This document shows, in pieces, positions 18,833-27,964 of a DNA stretch of 64,000 nt (its first letter is position 1; each line of letters opens with the position of its first letter). The notes beneath the pieces were generated by a model, which saw nothing but the letters and a program-made list of their open reading frames with translations, was not told the DNA's origin and ran no database searches. A program made the position numbers and the translations under genes. The DNA comes from a bacterium (GTDB taxonomy: Bacteria > SZUA-79 > Acidulodesulfobacterales > Acidulodesulfobacteraceae), in the NCBI GenBank assembly GCA_021794475.1, contig JAJYQS010000097.1:44926-108925 (forward strand), read 5' to 3'.

Positions 18833-19555
18833 TTGTTAAAAGCAGCCAACTTAATAAAAACATTTAAAAAAAGAACCGTTGTAAACAATATAACGCTTGA
18901 AATAAATGTAGGCGAAATAACCGGTTTATTGGGTCCTAACGGTGCCGGCAAAACAACTACGTTTAATATGATTTCCGGAACTATAAAACCTAATAAAGGA
19001 AGTATATTTATTAACGGCATTAATATTACTAAAGAGCCTATGTATAAAAGGGCAAGACTAGGCATCAGCTATTTACCTCAAGAGTCTTCGGTATTCAGAA
19101 AACTTACTGCTGAAGAAAACTTGCTTGCTATTTTTGAACTGTTAAAAATTTCGAAAACTGAAAGAAATAAACGCTTAGACGAATTAATTGAAAGATTCGG
19201 GCTAGGTCATGTCAGAAAATCAAATGTCATGAGTTTGTCAGGCGGTGAAAGAAGGAGGGTAGAAGTTGCAAGATCATTAATTCTTTCGCCTAAATTTATT
19301 TTATTGGATGAACCGTTTTCAGGTATAGACCCGATAGCCGTTGAAGATATGCAGGATATTCTGCTAGAATTAAAAAAAGAATCTATAGGGATATTAATCA
19401 CAGACCATAACGTGAGAGAAGCATTAAGAATATGCGACAGCGCCTATATTTTAAATGACGGTCAAATAATAGAAAAAGGCAAACCTTCGCAAATAATCAC
19501 CAGCAATGTCGTGAGAAGATTTTTTCTTGGCGAAAAATTCAGTCTTGGCAATTAA
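18833..19555 (+). CDS. lptB: LPS export ABC transporter ATP-binding protein LptB
   Basis: LptB is the ATPase that drives LPS extraction with LptF and LptG. The 240 residues carry Walker A GPNGAGKT (34-41), the signature LSGGERRRVEVARSL, and Walker B FILLDEPFSGIDP. The LptB-like order YLPQESSVFRKLTAEEN is clear. The start is a TTG at 18833 with no ribosome site. The membrane partners lptF and lptG are about 7 kb away at 25524-27709. It is followed by rpoN after three bases, the usual order. Confidence 0.96.
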   Translation: MLKAANLIKTFKKRTVVNNITLEINVGEITGLLGPNGAGKTTTFNMISGTIKPNKGSIFINGINITKEPMYKRARLGISYLPQESSVFRKLTAEENLLAIFELLKISKTERNKRLDELIERFGLGHVRKSNVMSLSGGERRRVEVARSLILSPKFILLDEPFSGIDPIAVEDMQDILLELKKESIGILITDHNVREALRICDSAYILNDGQIIEKGKPSQIITSNVVRRFFLGEKFSLGN

Positions 19556-19558
19556 AAT

Positions 19559-21082
19559 ATGTCGCAAATAGAATTAAAACAAAATCTTAAATTAAGCCAG
19601 CAGCTTATAATGACGCCCCGCCTACAGCTTGCTATAAAAATGCTGGCGATGAATAATATCGAATTGTCCGAATTAATAAATCAGCAAATTGTAGAAAATC
19701 CTATTATTGATGTTGATGTTGTAATGAACGGCGATGAAAAAAATTATAACGAAAGCACTAATAGCACTAATTCTGATGTTAATACGGCAGACTATAAAAA
19801 AGAATTCATTAACGATAGTGATGCGGATACTTCTAATTTTACTAATCGCGATTCTGAAGGCATACCGGAAAATATTCAGAATTTGAATGACAAAGATGAT
19901 ATGCATGCAATAAATGATTACATTGCTAATTACGATGAACAGCTGTATGATTTATCCATCAATACAAATACCGATTGGAAGCAGGATAAAAATTATATAA
20001 TTGAAAATACTGTCGCCGGCACGGAAACACTTTATGAATTTGTTATGAAGCAGGTAAGGACAGGTGATTTTAACAGTGACGAAGTTAAACTTGCCGAATA
20101 TATTGCAGGCAATTTAGATTCTGACGGATTTTTAAGGATATCTTCGGATGAATTAGAAAAATATGCCGGTAATTTAGTCCCTCTTTTAGATGATGTTTTA
20201 TTTAAAATACGTAAATTGGAACCTGTCGGGATTGCGACTTACGATCCTCTGTCGTGTCTTTTATTTCAGGCGGATTATTTTTTTCCGGAGGATGATTTAT
20301 TGAAAAATATTATAAAAAATTATATAAAAGATATTGCTAACGGAAATTATAGCAAAATTGTTAAAGAAACAGGAAATATTTTGGAAAATGTTATTAAATC
20401 GGTCAACCGCCTTAAATCGCTTGCGCCTAAACCGGCGATAAATTTTGACAATCAGAATAATAATTATATTATTCCGGATTTATATGTAGAAAAAATAAAC
20501 GGCAAATATACTGTTTTTATGGAAGACAATTATTTGCCGCCTATAAGAATAAATTCGTACTACAAAAAAATATTAAACGGCGAACTTATATCAAATGCGG
20601 TTACAAAAGATTATGTAGAAGAAAAATTAAAATCGGCCGTTTGGCTCATTAAAAGTATTAAAAACAGAAAGGAAACAATATTAAAAATTGCGCAGTTAAT
20701 TATTGATAAACAGCATGATTTTTTTGAAAAAGGTACAGGTTATTTAAAACCGATAATATTAAAAACAATAGCCGATGAATTAAATTTACATGAATCTACC
20801 GTTTCAAGAGCAACGTCGAATAAATACATAAGTTCTTATTTAGGTGTTTTTGAACTTAAAAGTTTTTTTTCTAATTTTTCATTTGGAGAGATTTCACCGG
20901 ACAATATTATGTCTAAAATAAAACTTATCATTGAAAATGAAAAAAACTATGGTAAAATTTATTCAGATAATGATATAGTGAATTTATTAAAAATAGAAAA
21001 TATCGCAATAGCAAGAAGAACTATTGCAAAATACAGAGAAATTTTGAATATACCGTCTTCAGCTAAAAGAAAAAAGAAATAA
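19559..21082 (+). CDS. rpoN: RNA polymerase sigma-54 factor
   Basis: RpoN directs polymerase to -24/-12 promoters and needs AAA+ activators. The 507 residues show the Gln/Leu-rich region I (LKQNLKLSQQLIMTPRLQLA), an acidic Asn/Asp-rich region II (about 55-140), the core-binding region, the DNA-binding HTH and a C-terminal RpoN box ARRTIAKYRE (485-494). It follows lptB by three bases and precedes hpf, a widely conserved arrangement. In this window its likely targets include the promoter at 37712, and its activators include NtrX (35874) and the fragment at 63711. Confidence 0.97.
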   Translation: MSQIELKQNLKLSQQLIMTPRLQLAIKMLAMNNIELSELINQQIVENPIIDVDVVMNGDEKNYNESTNSTNSDVNTADYKKEFINDSDADTSNFTNRDSEGIPENIQNLNDKDDMHAINDYIANYDEQLYDLSINTNTDWKQDKNYIIENTVAGTETLYEFVMKQVRTGDFNSDEVKLAEYIAGNLDSDGFLRISSDELEKYAGNLVPLLDDVLFKIRKLEPVGIATYDPLSCLLFQADYFFPEDDLLKNIIKNYIKDIANGNYSKIVKETGNILENVIKSVNRLKSLAPKPAINFDNQNNNYIIPDLYVEKINGKYTVFMEDNYLPPIRINSYYKKILNGELISNAVTKDYVEEKLKSAVWLIKSIKNRKETILKIAQLIIDKQHDFFEKGTGYLKPIILKTIADELNLHESTVSRATSNKYISSYLGVFELKSFFSNFSFGEISPDNIMSKIKLIIENEKNYGKIYSDNDIVNLLKIENIAIARRTIAKYREILNIPSSAKRKKK

Positions 21083-21111
21083 TAAAATTGAAAATTAAAG
21101 GAGATATGCCA

Positions 21112-21636
21112 ATGGATATTGTTGTCACGTTTAAACATCTTGAACCTACAGAAGCTATAAAAAAATACGCCGAAACTAAAATTTCAAAACTGGAAAAGTA
21201 TTTGAGCGATATCATAGAAGCCCATGTAACATTAAGCATGGAAAGGGTTCAGCATAAGGAATCCGGTGTTGCGTCAATTAAGCTGGTTGCTAAAAATATT
21301 ACAATAAATGCGCAGGAAGAATCCTCTGATATATATGCAGCAATAGATCTTTTGACGGATAAAGTTGAGACGCAAATAAAAAAACATAAAGAAAAATCAC
21401 GGGAAAAGTTTAAAGATAGCGAACAGGCAGAAATATTTATGCAAGAAATGTCTACTACGGATATTGAAATTATAGATAATTATGAAATAAAGCAGATGGA
21501 TTTACGTGAGGCTATAAATAAATTAAATAAAAAAAATGAAAATTTTATAATTTTTAAAAATAAAGAATCATTTAAAAATTCCGTGCTTTATGCAAAAGAT
21601 AACGGAGAATATGCAGTAATAGAAATAAATCCTTGA
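21112..21636 (+). CDS. hpf: Ribosome hibernation promoting factor, long form
   Basis: HPF binds idle ribosomes; long forms promote 100S dimers. The N-terminal domain (MDIVVTFKHLEPTEAIKKYA) is S30AE-like. The C-terminal ~55 residues (KQMDLREAINKLNK...EYAVIEINP) match the dimerisation domain of long HPF, giving 174 residues. The ATG at 21112 is chosen because AAAGGAG lies eight bases ahead; an upstream TTG (21088) overlaps that site. It sits directly after rpoN, as in many Proteobacteria, where the short form is more usual. Confidence 0.93.
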   Translation: MDIVVTFKHLEPTEAIKKYAETKISKLEKYLSDIIEAHVTLSMERVQHKESGVASIKLVAKNITINAQEESSDIYAAIDLLTDKVETQIKKHKEKSREKFKDSEQAEIFMQEMSTTDIEIIDNYEIKQMDLREAINKLNKKNENFIIFKNKESFKNSVLYAKDNGEYAVIEINP

Positions 21637-21647
21637 TAATTAATAAT

Positions 21648-22535
21648 ATGGGTACGGCGGAAGATTCAAAAAGTTATTTTAATATTGTCTTAATAAGCGG
21701 CATATCCGGCTCAGGTAAATCTTCCGCTTTAAAAATTTTAGAAGACAAAGGTTTTTTTTGCGTAGATAATATGCCTTTATTGCTTTTGCCTAAATTTTTG
21801 GAAGTGGTGTTTGCTGCAAGAATAAAAAATATTCTTTTTGTTGTAGATATAAGAGAGAAAAAATTTCTTTCAAGATTAGAAGAGCATGTGAGATTTCTAA
21901 AAGATAGATCAAATTTCTTCAAATTTATTTTTTTTGATGCCGATGATGATACAGTTATAAAAAGATACTCAGAAAGCAGGAGAAAGCATCCGCTTTCCGA
22001 AGAAAAAGGCATTCATGAATCTATTAAAAAAGAAAGAATGCTCCTGAGCGGTATTAAAAAGCTTTCAGATATTATTATAGACACCTCTGATGTATCCATA
22101 CACGAATTAAATTCGCTAATCTTGCCGCATGTTGAATGCGTGAGCAATAATCATATTTTTAGCGTAAGAATGGTATCTTTCGGATTTAAGTTCGGCATAC
22201 CGTTAGAATCTGATACGCTGTTTGATGCGAGATTCCTGCCCAATCCTTTTTTTATGCCGGAGCTTAAAGATCTGACCGGATTAGACGAGAATGTAGCCGC
22301 GTATCTGAAGCATTTTGAAGAAACAGACAGATTTATAAATTATATATACGATTTTTTAACATTTTTTCTTCCCTTATATAAGAAAGAAAATAAGTCATAT
22401 TTCACTGTTGCCGTTGGATGCACGGGCGGCGTACACAGGTCTGTTTTTGTGGTAAATGAATTAAAAAATATGTTTTATGCGGAAAATGAAGCATATAATA
22501 TATCTTATCTTCATAGAGATATAGGCAAAATTTAA
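21648..22535 (+). CDS. rapZ: RNase adapter protein RapZ
   Basis: RapZ is a nucleotide-binding protein that, in enterobacteria, guides RNase E to the GlmZ small RNA. The N-terminal Walker A loop GISGSGKS is at residues 18-25 and the C-terminal GCTGGVHRSV motif is intact. The start is uncertain: a TTG at 21633 overlaps the hpf stop and an ATG at 21648 is more conservative; neither has a ribosome site. The gene ends the rpoN-hpf-rapZ run. Regulation of amino-sugar supply for the envelope would fit the neighbouring LPS genes, but that is inference. Confidence 0.94.
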   Translation: MGTAEDSKSYFNIVLISGISGSGKSSALKILEDKGFFCVDNMPLLLLPKFLEVVFAARIKNILFVVDIREKKFLSRLEEHVRFLKDRSNFFKFIFFDADDDTVIKRYSESRRKHPLSEEKGIHESIKKERMLLSGIKKLSDIIIDTSDVSIHELNSLILPHVECVSNNHIFSVRMVSFGFKFGIPLESDTLFDARFLPNPFFMPELKDLTGLDENVAAYLKHFEETDRFINYIYDFLTFFLPLYKKENKSYFTVAVGCTGGVHRSVFVVNELKNMFYAENEAYNISYLHRDIGKI

Positions 22536-22786
22536 GATAAACTTCTAAATTCTTGAAATCCATTGTCTTTTTTTAAATTAATGATATGCAAACAATGCTG
22601 TTTTGCGGCAGACAATGATGTATTGATATAAACATTCTTTAATTTTGCCATAATTAGTGTTGAAAATACATTAATTTTATATTATCATTAAATAAATGCA
22701 GTAAATAAAAATAAATCATGAATAATTAATAATAACAATATGCAGTTTATGTTCAAATAAACACATGCATATTCGGAGGCGCAACA

Positions 22787-23980
22787 ATGGATCATAAAAG
22801 CGGAAATTATATTTTTACTTCAGAATCTGTAACAGAAGGACATCCCGATAAGATATGCGATAAAATATCTGATTCACTCCTTGATAATTTTATATCTCAG
22901 GATAAAAATTCCAAGGTTGCTATGGAAACTATGGTGACGACAGGTTTAGTGGCTGTTGCAGGCGAAGTTAAATCAAACGCTACAGTTAATTATCAGGAAA
23001 TAATCAGAAAAACTATACAGGATATAGGATATGACGATTCCCGCATAGGTTTTGATTTTAAAAGCTGCGGAATTATCGTTGCGGTGGGTTCTCAGTCTGC
23101 AGATATAAGAATGGGCGTTGAAAGAGAAAAAGACGAAGACCAGGGAGCCGGGGACCAGGGTCTTATGTTCGGTTATGCTACTTCCGAAACCGATGAGTTT
23201 ATGCCTATGCCTATATATTATGCTCATAAACTTACAAAAAGACTTGCAGAGGTCAGAAAAAATAAATCGTTGGATTTTATCAGACCTGACGGCAAGTCTC
23301 AGGTTTCTGTCAGATATGAAAAATCTCAGCCTGTAGAAATAAGTTCAATAGTGGTATCTACGCAGCATTCAGATGATGTTTCTCAAGAACGTCTTACGGA
23401 TGCCGTCATAGATGAAGTTATAAAAAAAGTCATTCCGGCGGAACTCATAAATAGCAGCACAAAATTTTTTATTAATCCGACGGGAAGGTTTGTTATAGGC
23501 GGACCGAACGGCGATACAGGGCTTACCGGAAGAAAAATAATTGTTGATACCTATGGCGGAATGGGAAGACACGGAGGAGGAGCTTTTTCTGGCAAGGACC
23601 CTTCAAAGGTTGACAGAAGCGGTTCATATATGGCTAGATTTATTGCCAAGAATATTGTCGCATCCGGTCTTGCTAAAAAATGCGAGGTTCAGATAGCCTA
23701 CGCAATAGGGGTTGCAGACCCTGTTTCCGTAATGGCAAACACGTTCGGAACAGGTATATATAATGATGAAACAATTTCTAAAACCGTAAGCAGCGTTTTC
23801 AATTTAAGACCATACTCTATTGTTAAAACCCTTGATTTGCTTAAACCTATATATGCCAGAACATCTAATTACGGGCATTTTGGAAGGACTGAAGACGGTT
23901 TTACATGGGAACAGACGGTAAAAATTGCCGAACTTAAAGAAACGGCTAAGGAATTAAATAAATCAATGGTAACGGTTTAA
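22787..23980 (+). CDS. metK: S-adenosylmethionine synthetase
   Basis: It makes S-adenosylmethionine from methionine and ATP. The 397 residues contain [10 protein letters not shown] near the N-terminus, the hexapeptide region [12 protein letters not shown], and the Gly-rich [16 protein letters not shown]. The ATG at 22787 has a good ribosome site (GGAGGC). No SAM riboswitch could be recognised in the 251 bases upstream. It precedes ahcY, forming a compact methyl-donor pair. Confidence 0.97.
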   Translation: MDHKSGNYIFTSESVTEGHPDKICDKISDSLLDNFISQDKNSKVAMETMVTTGLVAVAGEVKSNATVNYQEIIRKTIQDIGYDDSRIGFDFKSCGIIVAVGSQSADIRMGVEREKDEDQGAGDQGLMFGYATSETDEFMPMPIYYAHKLTKRLAEVRKNKSLDFIRPDGKSQVSVRYEKSQPVEISSIVVSTQHSDDVSQERLTDAVIDEVIKKVIPAELINSSTKFFINPTGRFVIGGPNGDTGLTGRKIIVDTYGGMGRHGGGAFSGKDPSKVDRSGSYMARFIAKNIVASGLAKKCEVQIAYAIGVADPVSVMANTFGTGIYNDETISKTVSSVFNLRPYSIVKTLDLLKPIYARTSNYGHFGRTEDGFTWEQTVKIAELKETAKELNKSMVTV

Positions 23981-24038
23981 ATATCGTTTTGAATACAAAT
24001 AATAAACTAAAGTTATAAAATTATAAGGGGGTTGTGTT

Positions 24039-25289
24039 TTGGCTGATATAAAGGATATAAAACTTGCAAAACAGGGTAAAGAAAGAATACTGTGGGCAGA
24101 GCATGATATGCCGGTTTTGTCTATTATAAAAGAGCAATTTGCTGAAAAAAAACCTTTCAAGGGTAAAAAAGCAGGGTTGTGTCTTCATGTAACGGCTGAG
24201 ACCGCCAATCTTGCCAGAACTCTTAAAGAAGGCGGAGCAGAAGTAGTGTTGTGCGCATCAAACCCGCTTTCGACTCAGGATGATATTGCCGCTTCATTAG
24301 TCAAAGATTTTGGAATAGACGTGTATGCCATAAAAGGAGAAGATTCCGAAACTTATTACAATCACATAGAAAGCGTATTAAAATATGAGCCGAATTTTAC
24401 ATTAGATGACGGTGCTGATTTAATATCTACGATACATAAAAAACATAAAGATTTAATAAAAAATATCAAAGCTTCGATGGAAGAGACTACTACCGGTGTC
24501 ATAAGACTGCGCTCTATGGAAACCGCAGGCGAATTAAAAATTCCGGTGATTGCCGTTAACGATGCCGATACAAAACATTTGTTTGATAACAGGTACGGAA
24601 CAGGACAATCTACTATTGACGGTATTATAAGAGCCACCGATATGCTTCTTGCCGGCAGAAATTTTGTAGTTTGCGGATACGGATGGTGCGGAAAAGGGCT
24701 TGCAATGAGAGCAAGAGGAATAGGCTCTAACGTTATAGTCACGGAAGTCGACCCTATTAAAGCGTTAGAAGCCGTCATGGAAGGTTTCAGAGTAATGCCG
24801 ATGGTTGAAGCTGCAAAAATAGGAGATTTTTTCTGTACGGTTACCGGTGATATAAATGTTATAGACGAGCATCATTTTGAAGTTATGAAAGATGGAGCAG
24901 TTATTTCAAATTCCGGACATTTTGATGTTGAAATTAATATTAAAAAATTAAGAAAAATGTCAAAATCCATGAAGAATATTAAGGATTATGTTGAAGAATT
25001 TACCATGAAAGACGGCAGAAAATTATATATTCTTGCTGAAGGCAGGCTTATTAACCTTGCCAGCGCGCATGGTCATCCTGCAAGCGTTATGGATATGAGT
25101 TTTTCCGTTCAGGCGCTTTCTGCAGAATTTGCTTTGTACAGCAGCGATATGCTGCCTAAGGTTTATGGCGTACCAAGAGAAATAGACGAAAGGATAGCTT
25201 TCCTGAAACTTAAATCCTTAGGAATAGATATAGATACTCTTACGGAAGAGCAGGTCAAATATTTACGCTCCTGGCAGGAAGGAACATAA
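24039..25289 (+). CDS. ahcY: Adenosylhomocysteinase
   Basis: It hydrolyses S-adenosylhomocysteine to adenosine and homocysteine, relieving product inhibition of methyltransferases. The NAD-binding loop [15 protein letters not shown], the catalytic block near '[18 protein letters not shown]' and the C-terminal [16 protein letters not shown] are all present in 416 residues. The start is a TTG at 24039 preceded by AAGGGGG at ideal spacing. It follows metK and ends before a strong terminator at 25352. Confidence 0.97.
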   Translation: MADIKDIKLAKQGKERILWAEHDMPVLSIIKEQFAEKKPFKGKKAGLCLHVTAETANLARTLKEGGAEVVLCASNPLSTQDDIAASLVKDFGIDVYAIKGEDSETYYNHIESVLKYEPNFTLDDGADLISTIHKKHKDLIKNIKASMEETTTGVIRLRSMETAGELKIPVIAVNDADTKHLFDNRYGTGQSTIDGIIRATDMLLAGRNFVVCGYGWCGKGLAMRARGIGSNVIVTEVDPIKALEAVMEGFRVMPMVEAAKIGDFFCTVTGDINVIDEHHFEVMKDGAVISNSGHFDVEINIKKLRKMSKSMKNIKDYVEEFTMKDGRKLYILAEGRLINLASAHGHPASVMDMSFSVQALSAEFALYSSDMLPKVYGVPREIDERIAFLKLKSLGIDIDTLTEEQVKYLRSWQEGT

Positions 25290-25351
25290 AAAATAAAAAT
25301 CTCCCTCTTTTTCATAGATATATTAGATATAATATATTAGAATTACTTTTA

Positions 25352-25386
25352 AACCGCCGCCTATCAGTATGGCGGCGGTTTTTTAT
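25352..25386 (+). terminator. Rho-independent terminator after ahcY
   Basis: A perfect 10-base GC-rich stem (AACCGCCGCC at 25352-25361 with GGCGGCGGTT at 25371-25380) encloses a nine-base loop and is followed by a T-rich run. This is the clearest terminator in the window. It ends metK-ahcY transcription. It is a poor terminator for the opposing lptG transcript because the other strand lacks a long T tract. Confidence 0.93.
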
Positions 25387-25523
25387 TTTGTATTATTTGT
25401 TCAACAACTGCAAAATATCTTACTTAACTTAATCCAACTTTGCCACTATTAACGGAAAACACTTGATTTTACTATTTTTATGAGGCACACAATATTTCCG
25501 TCTTGCTTTCCCTCTTTTGTCAA

Positions 25524-26621
25524 TTAATCTAAATCAGAAATAAGGTATATTGCAATAAATAGGAAAGATAAATCTGCCATAAATGCCGCTAAAATAGGAT
25601 TCAGTTGTGAACTCATCCCTAAAGATATCGCAATTGAATTTATTATCCAATAGCCGAATGCTAAAATAATGCTGATGCCGATAGCAGCGGAAGTGCCGGA
25701 TTTTTTGCCTATAATTATACCTATAGATATTCCGATAAGAACCAGCATTAAATTTATTAAAGGAAAGGCAAATTTTGAATACATAAACGTTTTTATTAGA
25801 TTTAAATTTGAATCTGTTTTTTTAGCAACCTTTAACATCTTAAAAAGATTAAATATTGATAAAAATTCTGATTTTAAATCGTATGATTTAAAAAAATTAA
25901 TGCTGAGTTTTATAGGAAGGCTTGTTGTTTTAACAATTTTAGCAAATGAGGGATAATGCTGATTTTTATTAAAATTATTTATTATTACATCGTCCATTAT
26001 TAATTTGTTGTGAACAAAGTACCCGTTTTTGGCGCTGTATCTTTTGACAAGTTTGAATTTGTTGTTAAATTCATAGACGCTTAATCCTGCTAATTTTTTT
26101 TCAGATATATTTAAAACTTTTGCAGTTATGATATATTCTTGATAATGTATAGCTATATCTTTTGTTTTAAATTTATAAATCGATTTTACGCTGTAGTTAT
26201 TGTTTTTATTTATATCCTTTTGCATAACTATTCTTCTTTCGATATTTGTTTTTACCGCTATAAAATTTGAGAGTGCAAAAGAAAAAATAGACAGCCCGAA
26301 CGCAGTTATTATTAATGGAAGTGTAAATTTCAGCATACTTATGCCTGAAGATTTTATAGCTGTAATTTCATTATTTTTATTAAATGAGATTATTATTAGC
26401 ATTGTTGATAATAAAATTGATAAAGGTAAAATTCTATATATTATCTCAGGCAGTTTAAGAAGAAAATAAAGAATAATATAGCTGAAATTAGGAGAATGTT
26501 TTGTAAATGCGCCCACATTAGATATAAAATCAACAATTATATAAAAAGAAGACAAAGAAATTATTGAGACAGATAACACTTTAAAAAATTCTTTAAGCAG
26601 ATAATTTCTTAATATTTTCAT
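25524..26621 (-). CDS. lptG: LPS export permease LptG (YjgP/YjgQ family)
   Basis: One of the two membrane subunits of the LPS-extracting ABC transporter. The 365-residue protein has N-terminal helices (FFKVLSVSIISLSSFYIIVDF and following), a periplasmic beta-rich middle and three C-terminal helices, the YjgP/YjgQ layout. NEITAIKSSGIS is the family's cytoplasmic coupling segment. Its ATG overlaps the lptF stop by four bases, so the pair is co-translated. I assign lptG because it is the second gene; F and G are hard to tell apart by eye. Confidence 0.88.
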   Translation of the reverse strand: MKILRNYLLKEFFKVLSVSIISLSSFYIIVDFISNVGAFTKHSPNFSYIILYFLLKLPEIIYRILPLSILLSTMLIIISFNKNNEITAIKSSGISMLKFTLPLIITAFGLSIFSFALSNFIAVKTNIERRIVMQKDINKNNNYSVKSIYKFKTKDIAIHYQEYIITAKVLNISEKKLAGLSVYEFNNKFKLVKRYSAKNGYFVHNKLIMDDVIINNFNKNQHYPSFAKIVKTTSLPIKLSINFFKSYDLKSEFLSIFNLFKMLKVAKKTDSNLNLIKTFMYSKFAFPLINLMLVLIGISIGIIIGKKSGTSAAIGISIILAFGYWIINSIAISLGMSSQLNPILAAFMADLSFLFIAIYLISDLD

Positions 26622-27709
26622 TTTGCCGATGCCTTTATATATAATATAGCGCCTGTGGCAAATAGAATTATATCTGCCCCAAAAACTCCTATAATGGGAT
26701 TAAAGCCGGTTTTAATTGACAGATACAATCCTGAAGTAAATAAAATATAATATAGCACGACAATTGCTATGGTATAAAATATAGCCATAAATAAACTTCT
26801 TTTTTCCGACAGCATAGCCAGCGGCAAGCCGATGAACACAAAAAATATTACCGCAATAGGTATGGCAATTTTTTTAAGTATATATATTAAATAAATATTT
26901 TTAATATTGTTTTTGTTACCTGCAGAATTATATTTAGAAATGAGCTGCGAAATAGTCATAAAATGCACTGAATTATTTCTGGAAGGGAATGAAAGTCCTT
27001 TCAGTTTGATGTTTATTTTATAAGTTTTAAAATGCAGTATCCAGAAATTTTTTTTAGATCTGTATTTTTTTTGAATCTGCCCATTTTTTAAATAAAAAGA
27101 AATTAAATTTTGTTTTTTATTGTAAACAATATACCCTCTGTTAGCTATTAAAACCATAGAATTATTTTTAATTTTATATAATATAAAAATACCTTTGATA
27201 GAAGACTTTGAAGGATTTACATGCTTTATAAATATTTTATAGTTGCCCAATTTATTAGAAAATGAATTTTTTTTTAATGCAGAAAGCACTGCTTTTTTTA
27301 TTTCTTTAACAGCTAATACTCTAAAAAAATAATTAAATCTCGGAGCCATGTAAAAAGAAAAAAAAAGTGAAGCAACGAGGGGTATTAAAGAGAATAGCAG
27401 GGCAGGCTTTGTTAATTGCCATGTATTGACGCCGGAAGCCTTTAGCGCCATTATTTCATTTGACTGGGTCATTTTGCCGAATACTACTAAAACTGCGAGT
27501 AAAAATGAAATAGGCAGTGTTATTATCATAAAATCAGGCAGCGTCAAACTGGCGAGTTTAATGACGGAAGTGATGCTGACGCCTTTATTGATGACCATTT
27601 CCGTCAGCATTAAAATTCTGTTGGTAATTATGCTGAAAGTAAATATAATAAGTCCGAAAATAAAAGGCGGGAAAAATTGTTTAAATATGTATCTGTTTAT
27701 CAAGGACAT
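26618..27709 (-). CDS. lptF: LPS export permease LptF (YjgP/YjgQ family)
   Basis: The partner membrane subunit to LptG, forming the LptB2FG exporter. The 363 residues begin RYIFKQFFPPFIFGLIIF and contain the coupling segment SNEIMALKASGVN, a Lys-rich periplasmic domain and three terminal membrane helices. It starts the two-gene minus-strand operon and is divergent from the gene at 27965, so the 255-base gap between them should hold promoters for both. lptB lies on the other strand at 18833. Confidence 0.88.
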   Translation of the reverse strand: MSLINRYIFKQFFPPFIFGLIIFTFSIITNRILMLTEMVINKGVSITSVIKLASLTLPDFMIITLPISFLLAVLVVFGKMTQSNEIMALKASGVNTWQLTKPALLFSLIPLVASLFFSFYMAPRFNYFFRVLAVKEIKKAVLSALKKNSFSNKLGNYKIFIKHVNPSKSSIKGIFILYKIKNNSMVLIANRGYIVYNKKQNLISFYLKNGQIQKKYRSKKNFWILHFKTYKINIKLKGLSFPSRNNSVHFMTISQLISKYNSAGNKNNIKNIYLIYILKKIAIPIAVIFFVFIGLPLAMLSEKRSLFMAIFYTIAIVVLYYILFTSGLYLSIKTGFNPIIGVFGADIILFATGAILYIKASAK

Positions 27710-27964
27710 AATTTATAATTTATAATATACCGGCATGTTAGAAAGATAATTGATTAAATTAACCGTTTGATTTAAGATTATTACAATAAAAATTAAATTA
27801 ATTAATTTTAGTATATAATAATAAATTATTGACTACTTATAATAATAATATTAAAATTATGATTATAAATTAATAAAAATTATTACCTTATACTGCAGTC
27901 AATTTTACGATTATATCAAAATTATGCTTTAATTTAAAGCTTTGATTTTTAAGGAGGAGCTGCT

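Noticed and set aside
22536..22786. Possible SAM riboswitch before metK
   Set aside because: No conserved SAM-I/SAM-II core or terminator hairpin could be recognised; the stretch is plain AT-rich sequence.
23118..23336. Arg/Lys-rich open frame inside metK
   Set aside because: It is an out-of-frame shadow of the conserved metK gene with no family features.
25352..25380. Bidirectional terminator for lptG as well as ahcY
   Set aside because: Read on the minus strand the stem is followed only by TTTAAAAG, too short a T tract.
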